Shown here piece by piece: positions 46,424 to 60,000 of a DNA stretch of 64,000 nucleotides. A program made the position numbers and the translations under genes. This DNA is from Spinacia oleracea (lineage: Eukaryota > Streptophyta > Magnoliopsida > Caryophyllales > Amaranthaceae), in contig NC_079491.1 in the NCBI RefSeq assembly GCF_020520425.1, forward strand, positions 37,603,027-37,667,026. Direction: 5' to 3'. Positions within the stretch are counted from its first letter, which is position 1; the number at the start of each line of letters is the position of its first letter. The notes below the pieces were generated by a model. It was given only the letters and a program-made list of their open reading frames with translations, did not search any database and was not told where the DNA came from.

Positions 46424-47770
46424 TGTAGTTCTTGCTAGGGTGTAGGTGCCCTTTATTTATTTCAGTTGTGTTTGTTTTTCATTCCTTAGCACTTTTGTTT
46501 TCCTTCTTATCATTTTTTAATAAAGGCGTATTTTATTTTTACTTTCATTTTTTTGCTCCTCCTCTTTTTTCATTTTTTATATATTTGCTCATGTCTAACA
46601 CTTTTGCACAACATATATATATTTTACTTGATTGGACCGAATCCACAAATAGGATTGCCTACGTATCTTTGTTAAATAATTTTAACTTAGAATCAGGTCG
46701 CGCGTAGTTCTAGCTAGAATAAATTCTAGGATGCCGAATTTAATAGATATGCTCTGAGGTGGAAACATATTATTTGCTCGGTGAGATGAGTGAAGTTTTA
46801 TCATTATTTTAATCTGCTGTTTTTGCCGTAAGCCATAAATGAAATTCCATGTGTTTTTTTTGTTTTTTGTACTACGGCTATTTTTCGGTACAACTATTTT
46901 TCGGTATGCATATCTGAATACGTGTTGTACCCCCCCAATTGTTCGTTATTTTTCCGTTATGTGCGGATAAAATGACGAGCACTTGTGGGCAAAATTTGGC
47001 AGGCAGAGAGTTCCAACGCCCAGGCTGGGGCGTCAAAGATTTCGGCGCCCAGCCCTGGGCGTTGAAAATGATTTCTGGGCGGTCTTTTTTTTTTCGACGC
47101 TTTGCTTCACATGTTCTTGCATTTATTATATTTTTTTTGCTCTCTTTTTTGTTTTACTTTTTTACTCGTATTGAAATCAATTTTGACGCTATTTCGGAGG
47201 CTTTTTTGACTGTTAGCGTGACACGCATTTTTGCCCGGATTAATTTTTTCTATTCATGACTTGAAACGGTTTTGAGAAATAGGGTTAGTGTGCGGAAGAT
47301 ATGAAGATCTTTGTGTAGGCTTTTTGAGTGGGTTGAGGTGCGCGTTGACGTGGGGGGCGGTGTTTACTATTTTATGAATTTATTTTGAGCAACATTTGCA
47401 TTGTTTGGATTTGATTCCTTTTTGATTTCTTTGGGTTGCATGGGTTAGACCCTTATGTTTTAGGGATGGTGTGGTTCACTTTGTGGGTTTTCGGGTATTG
47501 ATGTCGACGTCACGATTCAAGACCGAGTGGGCCTTGTTTATCGGGTCTAGAGTGGGCTGCTTCTTTGTTTTTGTATTTGCAACTTTGGTGCTTATTTAGT
47601 GTTAGAATAGAAGTTTTTAGGAGAAATCTTACGCCTTTATTAATTTGGAAAGTAAGGAAAACATACTGAAATAAAATTTGCCTATATTCTAAGGGGTCTT
47701 AGGACCTTCTAAAGCCTTTATTTTTTCAATCAATCTAAAGAACTACTAGGCGCTTTTTTACTAAGGTGCT
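46424..47770. other. Non-coding gypsy segment where pol would be expected
   Basis: It holds the 3' end of the antisense gene (AATAAA near 46519) and the fourth hairpin-motif pair. T-rich on the plus strand. No RT, RNase H or integrase similarity was seen in any frame. Confidence 0.6.
47010..47071 (+). repeat. Paired hairpin motif, locus 4 (downstream of antisense ORF)
   Basis: AACGCCCAGGCTGGGGCGTC and GGCGCCCAGCCCTGGGCGTT followed by GAAAA. Confidence 0.7.
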
Positions 47771-48652
47771 CTATATGGCTCGAGCCTTGGTTTTAGTCTC
47801 GTAAAACTTTGGTTCTTCGCCGGTACTCATCTTGAATTCCATTCCTTTTGCGTTGACCCACTGACATGTCTTCACCCATCCGTTCTCGGCCTCTTCTAGT
47901 GTTGATGCAGGAGAGATTAACCGGGTTGGATCAAAACCTTCATCTTGTAAAGCTAGGGTAGTCATCAAAGTCTCATCCTTCATAGGCCTCGATTCGTTAA
48001 ACAATGTCCATAGAGCCTGGTTGTCCAATATTTCAGCTGTTTTGGACTTGGTGAGGTGATGTGCCTCATCCATGGTGTGGCAGTCATGGAAAATTTCAAA
48101 TCCGGGTTTTAGCAAGCCATCCTGAACGAAGGGTTCAGGGAAATCACAGCATGGGTGTTCTTCTCCTTCCCGAACGAACATTCCGTTAAGAGTTCTTTGA
48201 TACGGGGGAAGAAAGGTGGTTTGTTTGGCCTTAGCTGGATTAAGGCGTAGCCCAGACAAGCGGGCAACAATATCTTCCTCCGTTGGTTCATAGCCTAGGC
48301 CAAAGGGAGTAGATTTGTTGGGTAGAGGATAAAACGTGCATTCCTTCTTCCTTATGCCCAATGGGGTTCCTGGAAAATAACCTTGAGCTAACAACATTTT
48401 AGGGATGACTCGGGATGCGCGCGGGTCTAGGAATGCTGAATCGTAGTCCTCGATGAACTAGATGGCTTCATCCATTTGAAAACCGTAAAGGTCGTCTGCA
48501 GTTTCGGCCGTTCCAACCATAGTACAACTGATGTCGAGAGGAGGGGCGCGGATTTCCAGAATTACCCCGTTATGGTTAAGTTTAACCATTTGGTGCAAGG
48601 TAGAAGCCACACCTCCTAAGTCATGGAGCCAAGGTCGCCCCAAGAGGAGGTT
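47771..48652 (-). pseudogene. Gypsy protease C-terminus and post-protease segment
   Basis: The minus-strand frame resumes right after the copia array with NLLLGRPWLHDLGGVASTLH, the conserved C-terminal motif of the retropepsin domain. An in-frame TAG stands at 48458-48460. The following 208 residues (LLAQGYFPGTPLG, FGLGYEPTEEDIVARL) resemble the linker between protease and RT in Tat elements, and end in a stop at 47771 without reaching RT. The 5' continuation is at 62919-64000. Confidence 0.8.
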
Positions 48653-48657
48653 GAAAG
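48653..48657 (+). repeat. Left target-site duplication of the copia array
   Basis: GAAAG, identical to 62914-62918. It is CTTTC in the gypsy reading frame. Confidence 0.9.
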
Positions 48658-49250
48658 TGTTAGGTTATGATACATATGAATAAACATAAATCATGCGGAA
48701 AACCCATAATGCCAGGAAACATATTATTTACACATAATCATTTAGCATAATTCAGATGCATACACTTTGTAGCGTACCCTCCCTAGCTGCACCTGAACCG
48801 AACAAGAACAAGTCTTTAGGACTCCAAGTGTCGTCCCTCCGTAGATAGTCCACAGCACGTCCGGATCCGCCTTAAGATTGACCAACTAGAATCGCCCTTA
48901 AGGTTACTAGGATTTTCGGCTAATAGGTTGCAAGTGTTTGGCTGATTTTTGCTTCAAAATCTTACCTTTAGAATACTTCAAAAATCTCTGTAAATATGTG
49001 ACCCTAGGCACCTATTTATAGAGTTTATGGAAAAGAATTATAATCCTACTAGGATATGGATTTATTAATTAGAATCCTATTAGAACTCTAACTAATAAAT
49101 TTAATGTTTTTAGGATTAGGATTTAATCAATGCACGAATTCCGATAGGATTAGGATTCGTTACGAACACGAGCGTCGCACGACCACGAGGGAAGCACGCA
49201 CCGCGCAGGCCTTACGGCCCACACGCATGAGCGCTGCCTCGCTGCCCACG
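48658..49250 (-). repeat. LTR1, truncated
   Basis: Contains the LTR's element-3' portion from CTAACA inward to GCCCACGA. Beyond that the sequence jumps to the interior (AAATAGCCATTAAG, matching about 58048). The part holding the CGGAAATATT array is lost. Confidence 0.9.
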
Positions 49251-52200
49251 AAATAGCCATTAAGTTCCATCCTTTGAAAGGACTTAAAACAAACTAGATG
49301 ACCCTACAACTAATGTAGCATTGCCATGCTTCATTTCCCACTTGTAGGCCATTAGTGTAGCCTAGCTTCCATTGTTTGAGTTATTACCGAAGTAAGAACC
49401 TCAAGCGGTATATGATACCAAGGAAGTTTGATTGCTAGTTCACTTCTATTTAAACATAAACTTATAGGTAGAAACGGAATCGTAAATTCCTTTCATTTGT
49501 TCCTTGTTTTCCTATTTCTTGTACCCTTTCTTATAGTCTTAAGAATTGACTTCTCTAGTGTTGACTTTTATACTTTGTTAGACATGTCCAATGTCACTCC
49601 AACAAAGTTCTTACCATTTATGTTGAATATTCTGTTTCAACTAGATAATCTTACCAGAAGCTTCTAAAGTTCTCTAAGCATCGATCTATTTGAATGTCTA
49701 GGGACTAGACTCATTCGAGAATTAAATGGAAAAAAGATTTTAGGTTGTTAACCATTGGTAAAGCTGAGCGTTTAAACTCAATGCTTTATGATCTCAAAAC
49801 TACATTGTATTTTGAATTCACAAGCACCAATCGGTTTGCCATTCGACTTTGATACTCGAAAACAACCATAAAAGTCGATATAAGAAACGTACATTTTAAA
49901 TTGCTTACTTTCTCTCATTTCCGTGAATCGTTCTTGGATTCACTACCAATCGAGGAAATTTATTGTTACCTTTCTAACAGGATTTACTGCAGTGCAAGAT
50001 ATTTAATTATAAACAATAATTAAAACATACATTGAAGCATGAAAAGTCTAAACATTTATCATGGGTAATAACTTGAAAATTAAAGCATTCATGCAATTTA
50101 AACAAGTCATTAGCATTTTATTCGAATTTATTGTTCCGGCAGGTGTGAATAAAATGATTCCAAGACCCTAAAACCATTGAAGAATTAAGCACATTATGTA
50201 TTTTGACTCAATTCTAAAACATTTTAGGTAAGCAAAAGCCTTTTGCTAATAGTCTAGAAACTACTCTTGGTTGATAGGTACGTCTAAGAACTTATTAGGT
50301 AAACCTATCGATTTTGCCACGACATAAAAGGACTCCTTACTTATATCGTTGAGTTTCACCAAAACTAACATGTACTCACAATTATTTGTGTACCTTACCC
50401 CTTTAGGACCAATAAGTAACACCTCGCTGAGCGAAAACTATTACTAGATTGATGTAAAGGATATCCAAGTAAGTGTTTATTTTGGCATGGCACCTTTTAA
50501 CTCAATTTTTAAGTTTGGAACTTAAGGCTCTTACTATGTTGGTTAGATTTTAAGTGAACTAAAATCCTTAATCATGCAACATAATCAAGCCACAATCTCA
50601 TGCATAATTAAGACATATTTAAAGCAATAAATAACTTAAAGCATGCATAAGATAAATGTGATCTAGTATGGCCCGACTTCATCTTGAAGCTTCAACTTCA
50701 AAGTCCGTCATGAAAATGGATTGAAAACTCCGTCTTGAATTTCACCGTGGGAGGCGCCATTTTCTTCAAATAGGATAAACTATAATTAAACTAATTACAA
50801 CTATTTGATGGTACGCAGACCATATTTGAATTGAAAAACAAATTTGGTGCATTAGACCAATTACATTCAAATCAATGGTACCCAGACCATATTTTCTATC
50901 CTATTTGGGCCATACTAGTCACTCCATAACCTGCAAAACAGTACATATACAATATATACCATTCATCCATTCATTATCATGAATGGCCCACATAGCTGGT
51001 TAGTGCATCACATAAATATTTGCAGCAATTAATCAAGGGCACCAATAATCTACCAATTATTCAGTCCTTATTAATTCTAATCAAGTTGTTTAACCTTAAA
51101 GGATTTGTAGACCTAATCAAGAGTTTATGACTAAAAGGCTCCCACTTAAACCAATAAATTCATATGCTTTACTAATTTTAAACATAAAAATGTATTTCTA
51201 GTCTAACCGGAAACATACAAATTTAATTAAAATTTAAAGCTCATATAAAATTTATAATCGAATCCATTAATTTAATTTATTTCAGTTGAATTAAACGAAT
51301 TTAAATTAATTCAAGGTTTAATTTTAGTGAAATAATTAGTGTAAATAAAATTTATAATAATTATAATACTCAAAATTAAAATCCGAGAAAACAATTTAAA
51401 TTATTAATTTTAAAATTAATTCAAATTATTTCCGAACTGAAAATTCAAAATTAAATTTGAAACGACTCAATCGAGACACGACGAGGCACTTGGGCTTGCG
51501 CCCCAAGCCCCATCGAGTGCACGAGGCTTAGCGCCCCTTGATTGTTCGTACAGCAACACGCAAGCAACCACACGCAACGCAGCACTGCAGGCCACGCTGC
51601 GCGCGCGCTTGCTCGCTCGTCGCGCCTGCAGGCCACACGCAACGCAGCACTGCAGGCCACGCTGCGCGCGCCCGCTTGCTCGTCGCCTTGCGTCTGCTTG
51701 CTTGCTGGGCGTGGCAGCGCGCGCTGTGGCACAGCACGCTTGCTGCCCACACGCGTCTGCCACTGGCTTGCGCCTTGCCCTTCGCCCTTGCCCACTCGCC
51801 GACATGCGCACAACATTCGACACAGGGCAGCGTGCTGCCTTGTGCTCGTGTGCCATGGCCCTTGCTCGTTGCATCGTACCGCATGGGCGACGAGGTCCCT
51901 TGCTCGTCGTCGCATGCCCGCACTATACAACACCCCTTAAGGGTAACACGTAGCGTCCATTGCTTTGTGCGTGCAAGTTTCATGAGCGAATTGCATAAAA
52001 TTAAAACTTTTATTTCCAAAATTAATGACAAATTAATAAATCATATTAATTTCATAATTTTAGGGCGAAAAATCGAAAATTTATTAATCAATTAATTTCC
52101 GATTAACATGGATTCAAATATAGGTCATAAAAATTTAAAATTTAACACAAATTATCAATTTTTATGGTGGTTTTTAATCATTGGTACCTAATTAAATTAT

Positions 52201-52709
52201 TAATTAATTATGAAAATCAAATCAATTCTAAATTATTCGAATTTCAACAAATTAATCATAATTAAAAATTAGGTTGTATAATTAACAAGGCTAGGCATTC
52301 AAACTTGTTAAACATATACAGTAGGTCAATCAAAGATTCAAGATTTATCAACAAGAATCGCAAATATTCAATTTAACATCTTAAATTTACAAACTTTTGC
52401 GTTCGAATAACTAAAACCTCCGAAAAGTCATATTTAGGCTTCGAATTTGGGAATTCTGGGTTCGGCCGAAAATTATTATTTTTGTCAAAATTTTAGAATG
52501 CCTTTTACATGCGGAATTGACACAAAAATCACTCGATTTGGATGAGTAACGAAGAAACTGCCGAAAAACTGCGTACATATAATTAAATAAACGCAATTTG
52601 CAATTAATTACGAAAATTAATCACCCCTTTAATTCTTTGCAAATTTGTAAAATTTAACCATGTTCATGCAATTTAGATTATGAAAATAATAAGAGGCTCG
52701 TGATACCAC
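49251..52709 (-). pseudogene. Partial interior of the left copia unit
   Basis: Aligns by eye with about 58048-61519 with scattered single-base differences. It ends at the primer site (reverse of TGGTATCACGAGCC) at about 52696-52709. It includes a GC-rich island at 51470-51950. There is no intact ORF; the frames in the island come from GC bias. Confidence 0.85.
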
Positions 52710-54084
52710 TGTTAGGTTATGATACATATGAATAAACATAAATCATGCAGAAAAACCATAATGCCAGGAAACATATTATTTACACATAATCATTTAGCAT
52801 AATTCAGATGCATAGACTTTGTAGCGTGCCCTCCCTAGCTGCGCCCGAACCGAACAAGAACAAGTCTTTAGGACTCCAAGTGTCGTCCCTCCGTAGATAG
52901 TCCACAGCACGTCCGGATCCGCCTTAAGACTGACCGACTAGAATCGCCCTTAAGGTTACTAGGATTTTCGGCTAATAGGTTGCAAGTGTTTGGCTGATTT
53001 TTGCTTCAAAATCTTACCTTTAGAATACTTCAAAGATCTCTGTAAAATGTGACCCTAGGCACCTATTTATAGAGTTTATGGAAAGGAATTATAATCCTAC
53101 TAGGATATGGATTTATTAATTAGAATCCTATTAGAACTCTAAATAATAAATTTAACTTTTTTAGGATTAGGATTTAATCAATGCACGAATTCCGATAGGA
53201 TTAGGATTCGTTACGAACACGAGCGTCGCACGACCACGAGGGAAGCACGCACCGCGCAGGCCTTGCGGCCCACACGCATGAGCGCTGCCTCGCAGCCCAC
53301 GAGCACGCTCAGCGCGCGCGCCAGCAGCCTTGCTGGGCCTGGCCTTGCGCTGGGCCTGGCGAGGCTTGTGGCCTTCGTGTTGGGCGCTCGGCTTGCTGGG
53401 CGTGGGCCTGGCTTCGTGCTGGGCCTTCGTCAAGCAAGCCTCGTCCGATGCTAATTCGTACGATGCGCTTCCGATTAAATTCCCGGTTCCGGAATTCATT
53501 TCCGATATGAAAAATATTTAATATTTCCGATTCCGAAATTAATTTCCGTTTCGAACAAATGTTTAATATTTCCGTTTCCGGAATTATTTTCCGATTCTGA
53601 CAATATTTCCGTTTCCGGCAACATTTCCGATTCCGACAATATTTCCATTTCCGATAATATTTTCCAATACGTACCATGTTTCCGTTTCCGGTAACATCTA
53701 CGACTTGGATAATATTTATATTTCCGATACGATCCATATTTCCGATTCCGGCAATATCATCGTTTCCGGAGTATTCATTTCTTGCTTGTGACGATCTCAG
53801 CTCCCACTGAAACCAAGATCCGTCGATTCCGAATATCCATAGATTGAGTATTTAATGCCATTAAATACTTGATCCGTTTACGTACTATTTGTGTGACCCT
53901 ACGGGTTCAGTCAAGAATAAGCTGTGGATTAATATCATTAATTCCACTTGAACTGAAGCGGCCTCTAGCTAGGCATTCAGCTCACTTGATCTCACTGAAT
54001 TATTAACTTGTTAATTAATACTAAACCGCATTTATTGGACTTAACATTAAATGCATACTTGGACCAAAGGAATTATTTCCTTCA
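52710..54084 (-). repeat. LTR2, shared by both copia units
   Basis: 1375 bp from TGTTAGG to TTTCCTTCA. On its left is the primer site of the left unit and on its right the purine tract of the right unit, so it serves as 5' LTR for one and 3' LTR for the other. Confidence 0.93.
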
Positions 54085-57000
54085 GTCTCCCACTTGTCCT
54101 TAGGGACAAGTGTGCATTTCCTAATTCCTTCGTCGCTCGATGCTTGCTCTTGAACATAAGGTAAGAGTTGTCATCCTTATCATGTCCAGAGGTGTTTCTC
54201 GGTTTCAGAGTTCAACTGATCAAATAAAACAGATAATCATAGCCTATGATTCATCTGAGCACGGCCATGCATTTTACAGTTTCTAGCTCTCCGAGTGGCC
54301 TTGTACAACTTTCAGCATCTCATCCCGATTTATGGGAGGACAATCCCAATCTTGTGATCTTGAGATTAGACTTCGTTTGATAGGTGATTACCTGAGCGTT
54401 GCCTTTATAGCCTCCTTTTAAGGTGCGACGGTTGGTCAACGTCAAAGCAACCAGTTCTCAAACAAGTAATCTCAAATCACTCAGGTATTGAGGATTTAGT
54501 GTCTAATAATTTTAATGAAATTTACTTATGACAGATTTTCATCACTTACAGTAAAGTTTCATAGGTCTGTCCGATACTAGTCTTCACAAAGTAAGTATCT
54601 ATGCAAATGATTGCGACATTGCCATGTCCACATAGTTCAAGAAACAGAACTACTAGTCATCTTGCATTCTAGTCGTCTAACGTTTTCTATGCGTCCAATT
54701 TTATAGAAAACTCCGACCAGGTACCATTTTCAACTTTTGACATTCAAGTTCACTTGATAGATATTTCTTAGTCACAGGACTGGTCCTGACAGTCTATCTT
54801 GAATATATCGTCAAATTGAAGGGACTCATCATTTAATACTAAACCAAGATTAAATGGAATATGAAAATTCATTTCATATATGATAAATGTTCAACCCTTA
54901 TGTTTTACAACCATGGGTCTCAAACCCATTTTTAAAACAGTTCATGAAATTCAAAGCTATGCTTGATTTCCAGTGCTACAACGTGAGTGTTGCTTCTCAC
55001 TTGTTGCATAGGTTTAGTTATCATGCTTTGCCAATCTTAATATCCTTTTCATCGAATGTTCATCGAGATATGATGATAAGATCTTTTGAGTATGTTTATT
55101 TTGTGATCTAGTCTTTCTTGCTTAAATAGTGGTTCTACGCATTTTGCAATGAAGAACTATTAAGTCAACAGACATGTGATCTACCCAAGTTCAATGAAGA
55201 ACTCTTTAACATAAACAACCCTGTTTTATTGCTTCTTAGGCAATAAGTACTTTTACTTCAACTGTTTAGGTTGCTAGTGATGCTTTGTTTGGATTTACTT
55301 ATCCAAGCAGTTCACAGATATGTGGAAGACTTTCCAGCTGTATCTTTGGAACATAGAAATTAATATTTTAATTTCCCACGCAACAACTCATGGTCTCCAA
55401 CCCATGTTGCCATTTTCAAAACACGATGCTCTATAGCTCGTCCTTGCCAATGGTTAACTCCAAGGGAATCTTGCTTGATCCTTTGCCAGTGTTTATGCGT
55501 GTAGCATCAATATTTAGCATATCTTTATTTCCTTGAATCAAGAACTTTCCTATGTACCTTTTCAAGTACCATAAGTTTTTCTTGATCTCAATCTAGTTGA
55601 TCTTCACTTAGATCAATAGAGACTGGTATATGTTCGTCATGCCTAAAGCCATACAATACGTTTTTGGCGATCCTTATATTATATCATACATGATAAATTC
55701 TTTTGCAGAATAATTCCCAATTGAATTCTATTCATGTAATTTTAGCTCATCTAGTTTCAGTAGATACTAATTCCAGCTAAATTCTTTGACATATAATATA
55801 GGTTAAGAATCTCACTTAGATCCTTTGATGTTTAACTTAGTAAACGCTTATACATAGTTCAAACATCTTTTACTTAGATTTATTCACATGGGTCGAATAT
55901 CTCCAATGGAGTATTCCGTGTTTGATTTAGTAAATGCCATTACTTAATCCAAAACAATATTATAAGATCTTTGTAAATAGATCTTAAAACCCAATATGTA
56001 CTAAGTTTCTCCTTGGTCCATCATTGATGAATAATTTCAAATCTAAGTCTTTAGCATTTGAATGTTATTTCACAATAGAGAGATATGTGTGTGATACACA
56101 TAGGACCAATTAAGTTTTACGTACTCCCACTAAACTTCTTATATATCTATAAGAATTATGTACATTTTATGAAACTAAAATACTTATTAGCTTCACTAAA
56201 ATACATTCCAATTCCCAATTGCTTGCTTAAATCTGTACTTAGATTTCATAAGCCAGCATTCATTTCAAGCATTATTTGGATCCACAAATCCTATGACATG
56301 CCATGTACATAGTTTTCTTCCAACATTTGATTGAGGAATACGCTTTGTCATCCAATTGCCATATGTACCAATATGCAATCATTGCTTGAATTATAGAATT
56401 AAGCATTGCGATTTTGCATGAGGTTTCAACACAATCCACACCGTGAATTTGCTTGTAACCTTTAGCAACTAATCTAGCTTTGTGTGTGAACACAATTTCA
56501 TGTTTGATGGTTTTTATCCTTAAAACAAACTTGCAACCAATAGGTGTGAAACTATTCTTGCAAATCAACAAAATTTCAATTTTGTCATCAAAACATTGAG
56601 TATGTTTTATGGCCTCTAACCATTTAAAACATTTGAGTCTATATATGGCCTCTAACCATTTTAGGGAACCTGAATTTCGTCATAGCTTTCTTACAAGTCA
56701 CAAACTCATTAATCTACATGATAGTAGTTTGACTGTAAGTTGTAGGTTTCTTCACTATCTAATAGAAGAATTGCATAGTGACCTGAACTCCATGTTTCTT
56801 CCCTATCTAATAGAAGAATCTCATAGTTTCAGTGACTTGAACTCTATGCCTACTAGGGTATAGAACATCGATCAAACAATAGAATATCAACAGCCACTTG
56901 AAAGTCCTTTGAATATTCTGTTCTCCTTGAAGAGATATCTATTCTTTAAAGCCACTTCTAAAGTCCTTAAAGAATACGTGTTCGGATTTTCTAAAGAACT

Positions 57001-60000
57001 TCGAAAAGCCTCCGGAATGTCCGTTTATGTTTGTTGTTCGCCTCGAAGACTTTCGAGGTCTATTTTCTCCCACTTGTCATTTTGGAAACGAATCTCCAAA
57101 AGGACATCATTTCGAGTAAACAAACATTATGTTCTAAAAAATTCGTGGTAGAAACAATACCCTTGTGTCTCATTTGAATAAATCACAATGAAACATATAT
57201 CTATTCTTGGGCCTTAGTTTGTTGAATAACAAACGCTAAGCTCCTACTGAGTTTAGGAACTCTTTAGATATATTATGAAAAGATATTCTGAATTTACTTT
57301 TCAATAGCTTTGACGAATTTGGTTTAGTTTGGTGGTAGTTGAGCATTTTGTTTAGAAATTATAGGAAAATTCTTTATGATTCATCATTGATCGAATCAAG
57401 TACTAATTGACTTCGATCATTCCAACGTAGATATGCCATATCTTATGGAGCTAGATCGTGAAATTACAACACACCATCATTGATGATCATTCTTGGTATA
57501 AGTAATCAACAATATGATCTAACCTAGATCTTTATGATTTCTTGCCAAGTGGATTTTATACTTCTGAATCTTTGAACTAGCCAAACAGATTCAATCTTAT
57601 ATCACTTTGAGTAAATAAACCTATATTCACTCAAATCTATGTGAAATAATAAAGTCACAAAATCTTTCTTTAGCTTTGAACTCTATTGTCTAGACGTTCT
57701 AACAATAGTTCATATCTTTTGCTACTTTCAACAAGTAAGACTAGTTGTCTTAAATTGATCTAGAAATCAATGAACTTTCAAAAGTCCATCAAAATAGAGC
57801 TTTTGAATGTTAACTTGTTGATATGGTCTAAGCAACAATGCCAAAGATTAGTGGAACTCAAATCAAGGGGTTGATTTGAACCTAGTAAAGTTCTTATTGT
57901 TAAAGAGTTGTTTGTTTTAATCAAGCATATTGACTCAACCCGTAATTGACCATTTCATTCAAATAAACAAACAAACATTATTTTTGTTTTTCTTGAATGT
58001 GAGTCTTTCTGTGTTTGAAAACAGAAATTTAGGTATGCTGATTATGGAACAAAATAGCCATTAAGTTCCAGCCTTTGAAAGGACTTAAAACAAACTAGAT
58101 GACCCTACAACTAATGTAGCATTGTCATGCTTCATTTCCCACTTGTAGGCCATTAATGTAGCCTAGCTTCCATTGTTTGAGTTATTACCGAAGTAAGAAC
58201 CTCAAGCGGTATATGATACCAAGGAAGTTTGATTGCTAGTTCACTTCTCTTTAAACATAAACTTATAGGTAGAAACGGAATCGTAAATTCCTTTCATTTG
58301 TTCCTTGTTTTCCTATTTCTTGTACCCTTTCTTATAGTCTTAAGAATTGACTTCTCTAGTGTTGACTTTTATACTTTGTTAGACATGTCCAATGTCACTC
58401 CAACAAAGCTCTTACCATTTATGTTGAATATTCTGTTTCAACTAGATGATCTTACCAGAAGCTTCTAAAGTTCTCTAAGCATCGATCTATTTGAATGTCT
58501 AGGGACTAGACTCATTCGAGAATTAAATGGAAAAAAGATTTTAGGTTGTTAACCATTGGTAAAACTGAGCGTTTAAACTCAATGCTTTATGATCTCAAAA
58601 CTACATTGTATTTTGAATTCACAAGCACCAATCGGTTTGCCATTCGACTTTGATACTCGAAAACAACCATAAAAGTCGATATAAGAAACGTACATTTTAA
58701 ATTACTCACTTTCTCTCATTTCCGTGAATCGTTCTTGGATTCACTACCAATCGAGGAAATTTACTGTTACCTTTCTAACAGGATTTACTGCAGTGTAAGA
58801 TATTTAATCATAAACAATAATTAAAACATACATTGAAGCATGAAAAGTCTAAACATTTATCATGGGTAATAACTTGAAAATTAAAGCATTCATGCAATTT
58901 AAACAAGTCATTAGCATTTTATTCGAATTTATTGTTCCGGCAGGTGTGAATAAAATGATTCCAAGACCCTAAAACCATTGAAGAATTAAGCACATTATGT
59001 ATTTTGACTCAATTCTAAAACATTTTAGGTAAGCAAAAGCCTTTTGCTAATAGTCTAGAAACTACTCTTGGTTGATAGGTACGTCTAAGAACTTATTAGG
59101 TAAACCTATCGATTTTGCCACGACATAAAAGGACTCCTTACTTATATCGTTGAGTTTCACCAAAACTAACATGTACTCACAATTATTTGTGTACCTTACC
59201 CCTTTAGGACCAATAAGTAACACCTCGCTGAGCGAAAACTATTACTAGATTGATGTAAAGGATATCCAAGTAAGTGTTTATTTTGGCATGGCACCTTTTA
59301 ACTCAATTTTTAAGTTTGGAACTTAAGGCTCTTACTATGTTGGTTAGATTTTAAGATTTTAAGTGAACTAAAATCCTTAATCATGCAACATAATCAAGCC
59401 ACAATCTCATGCATAATTAAGACATATTTAAAGCAATAAATAACTTAAAGCATGCATAAGATAAATGTGATCTAGTATGGCCCGACTTCATCTTGAAGCT
59501 TCAACTTCAAAGTCCGTCATGAAAATGGATTGAAAACTCCGTCTTGAATTTCACCGTGGGAGGCGCCATTTTCTTCAAATAGGATAAACTATAATTAAAC
59601 TAATTACAACTATTTGATGGTACGCAGACCATATTTGAATTGAAAAACAAATTTGGTGCATTAGACCAATTACATTCAAATCAATGGTACCCAAACCATA
59701 TTTTCTATCCTATTTGGGCCATACAAGTCACTCCATAACCTGCAAAATAGTACATATACAATATATACCATTCATCCATTCATTATCATGAATGGCCCAC
59801 ATAGCTGGTTAGTGCATCACATAAATATTTGCAGCAATTAATCAAGGGCACCAATAATCTACCAATTATTCAGTCCTTATTAATTCTAATCAAGTTGTTT
59901 AACCTTAAAGGATTTGTAGACCTAATCAAGAGTTTATGACTAAAAGGCTCCCACTTAAACCAATAAATTCATATGCTTTACTAATTTTAAACATAAAAAT

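Noticed and set aside
51451..52095. Six overlapping ORFs on both strands
   Set aside because: Same GC island in the reverse copia copy; no protein family recognised. The set at 60260-60814 is rejected for the same reason.
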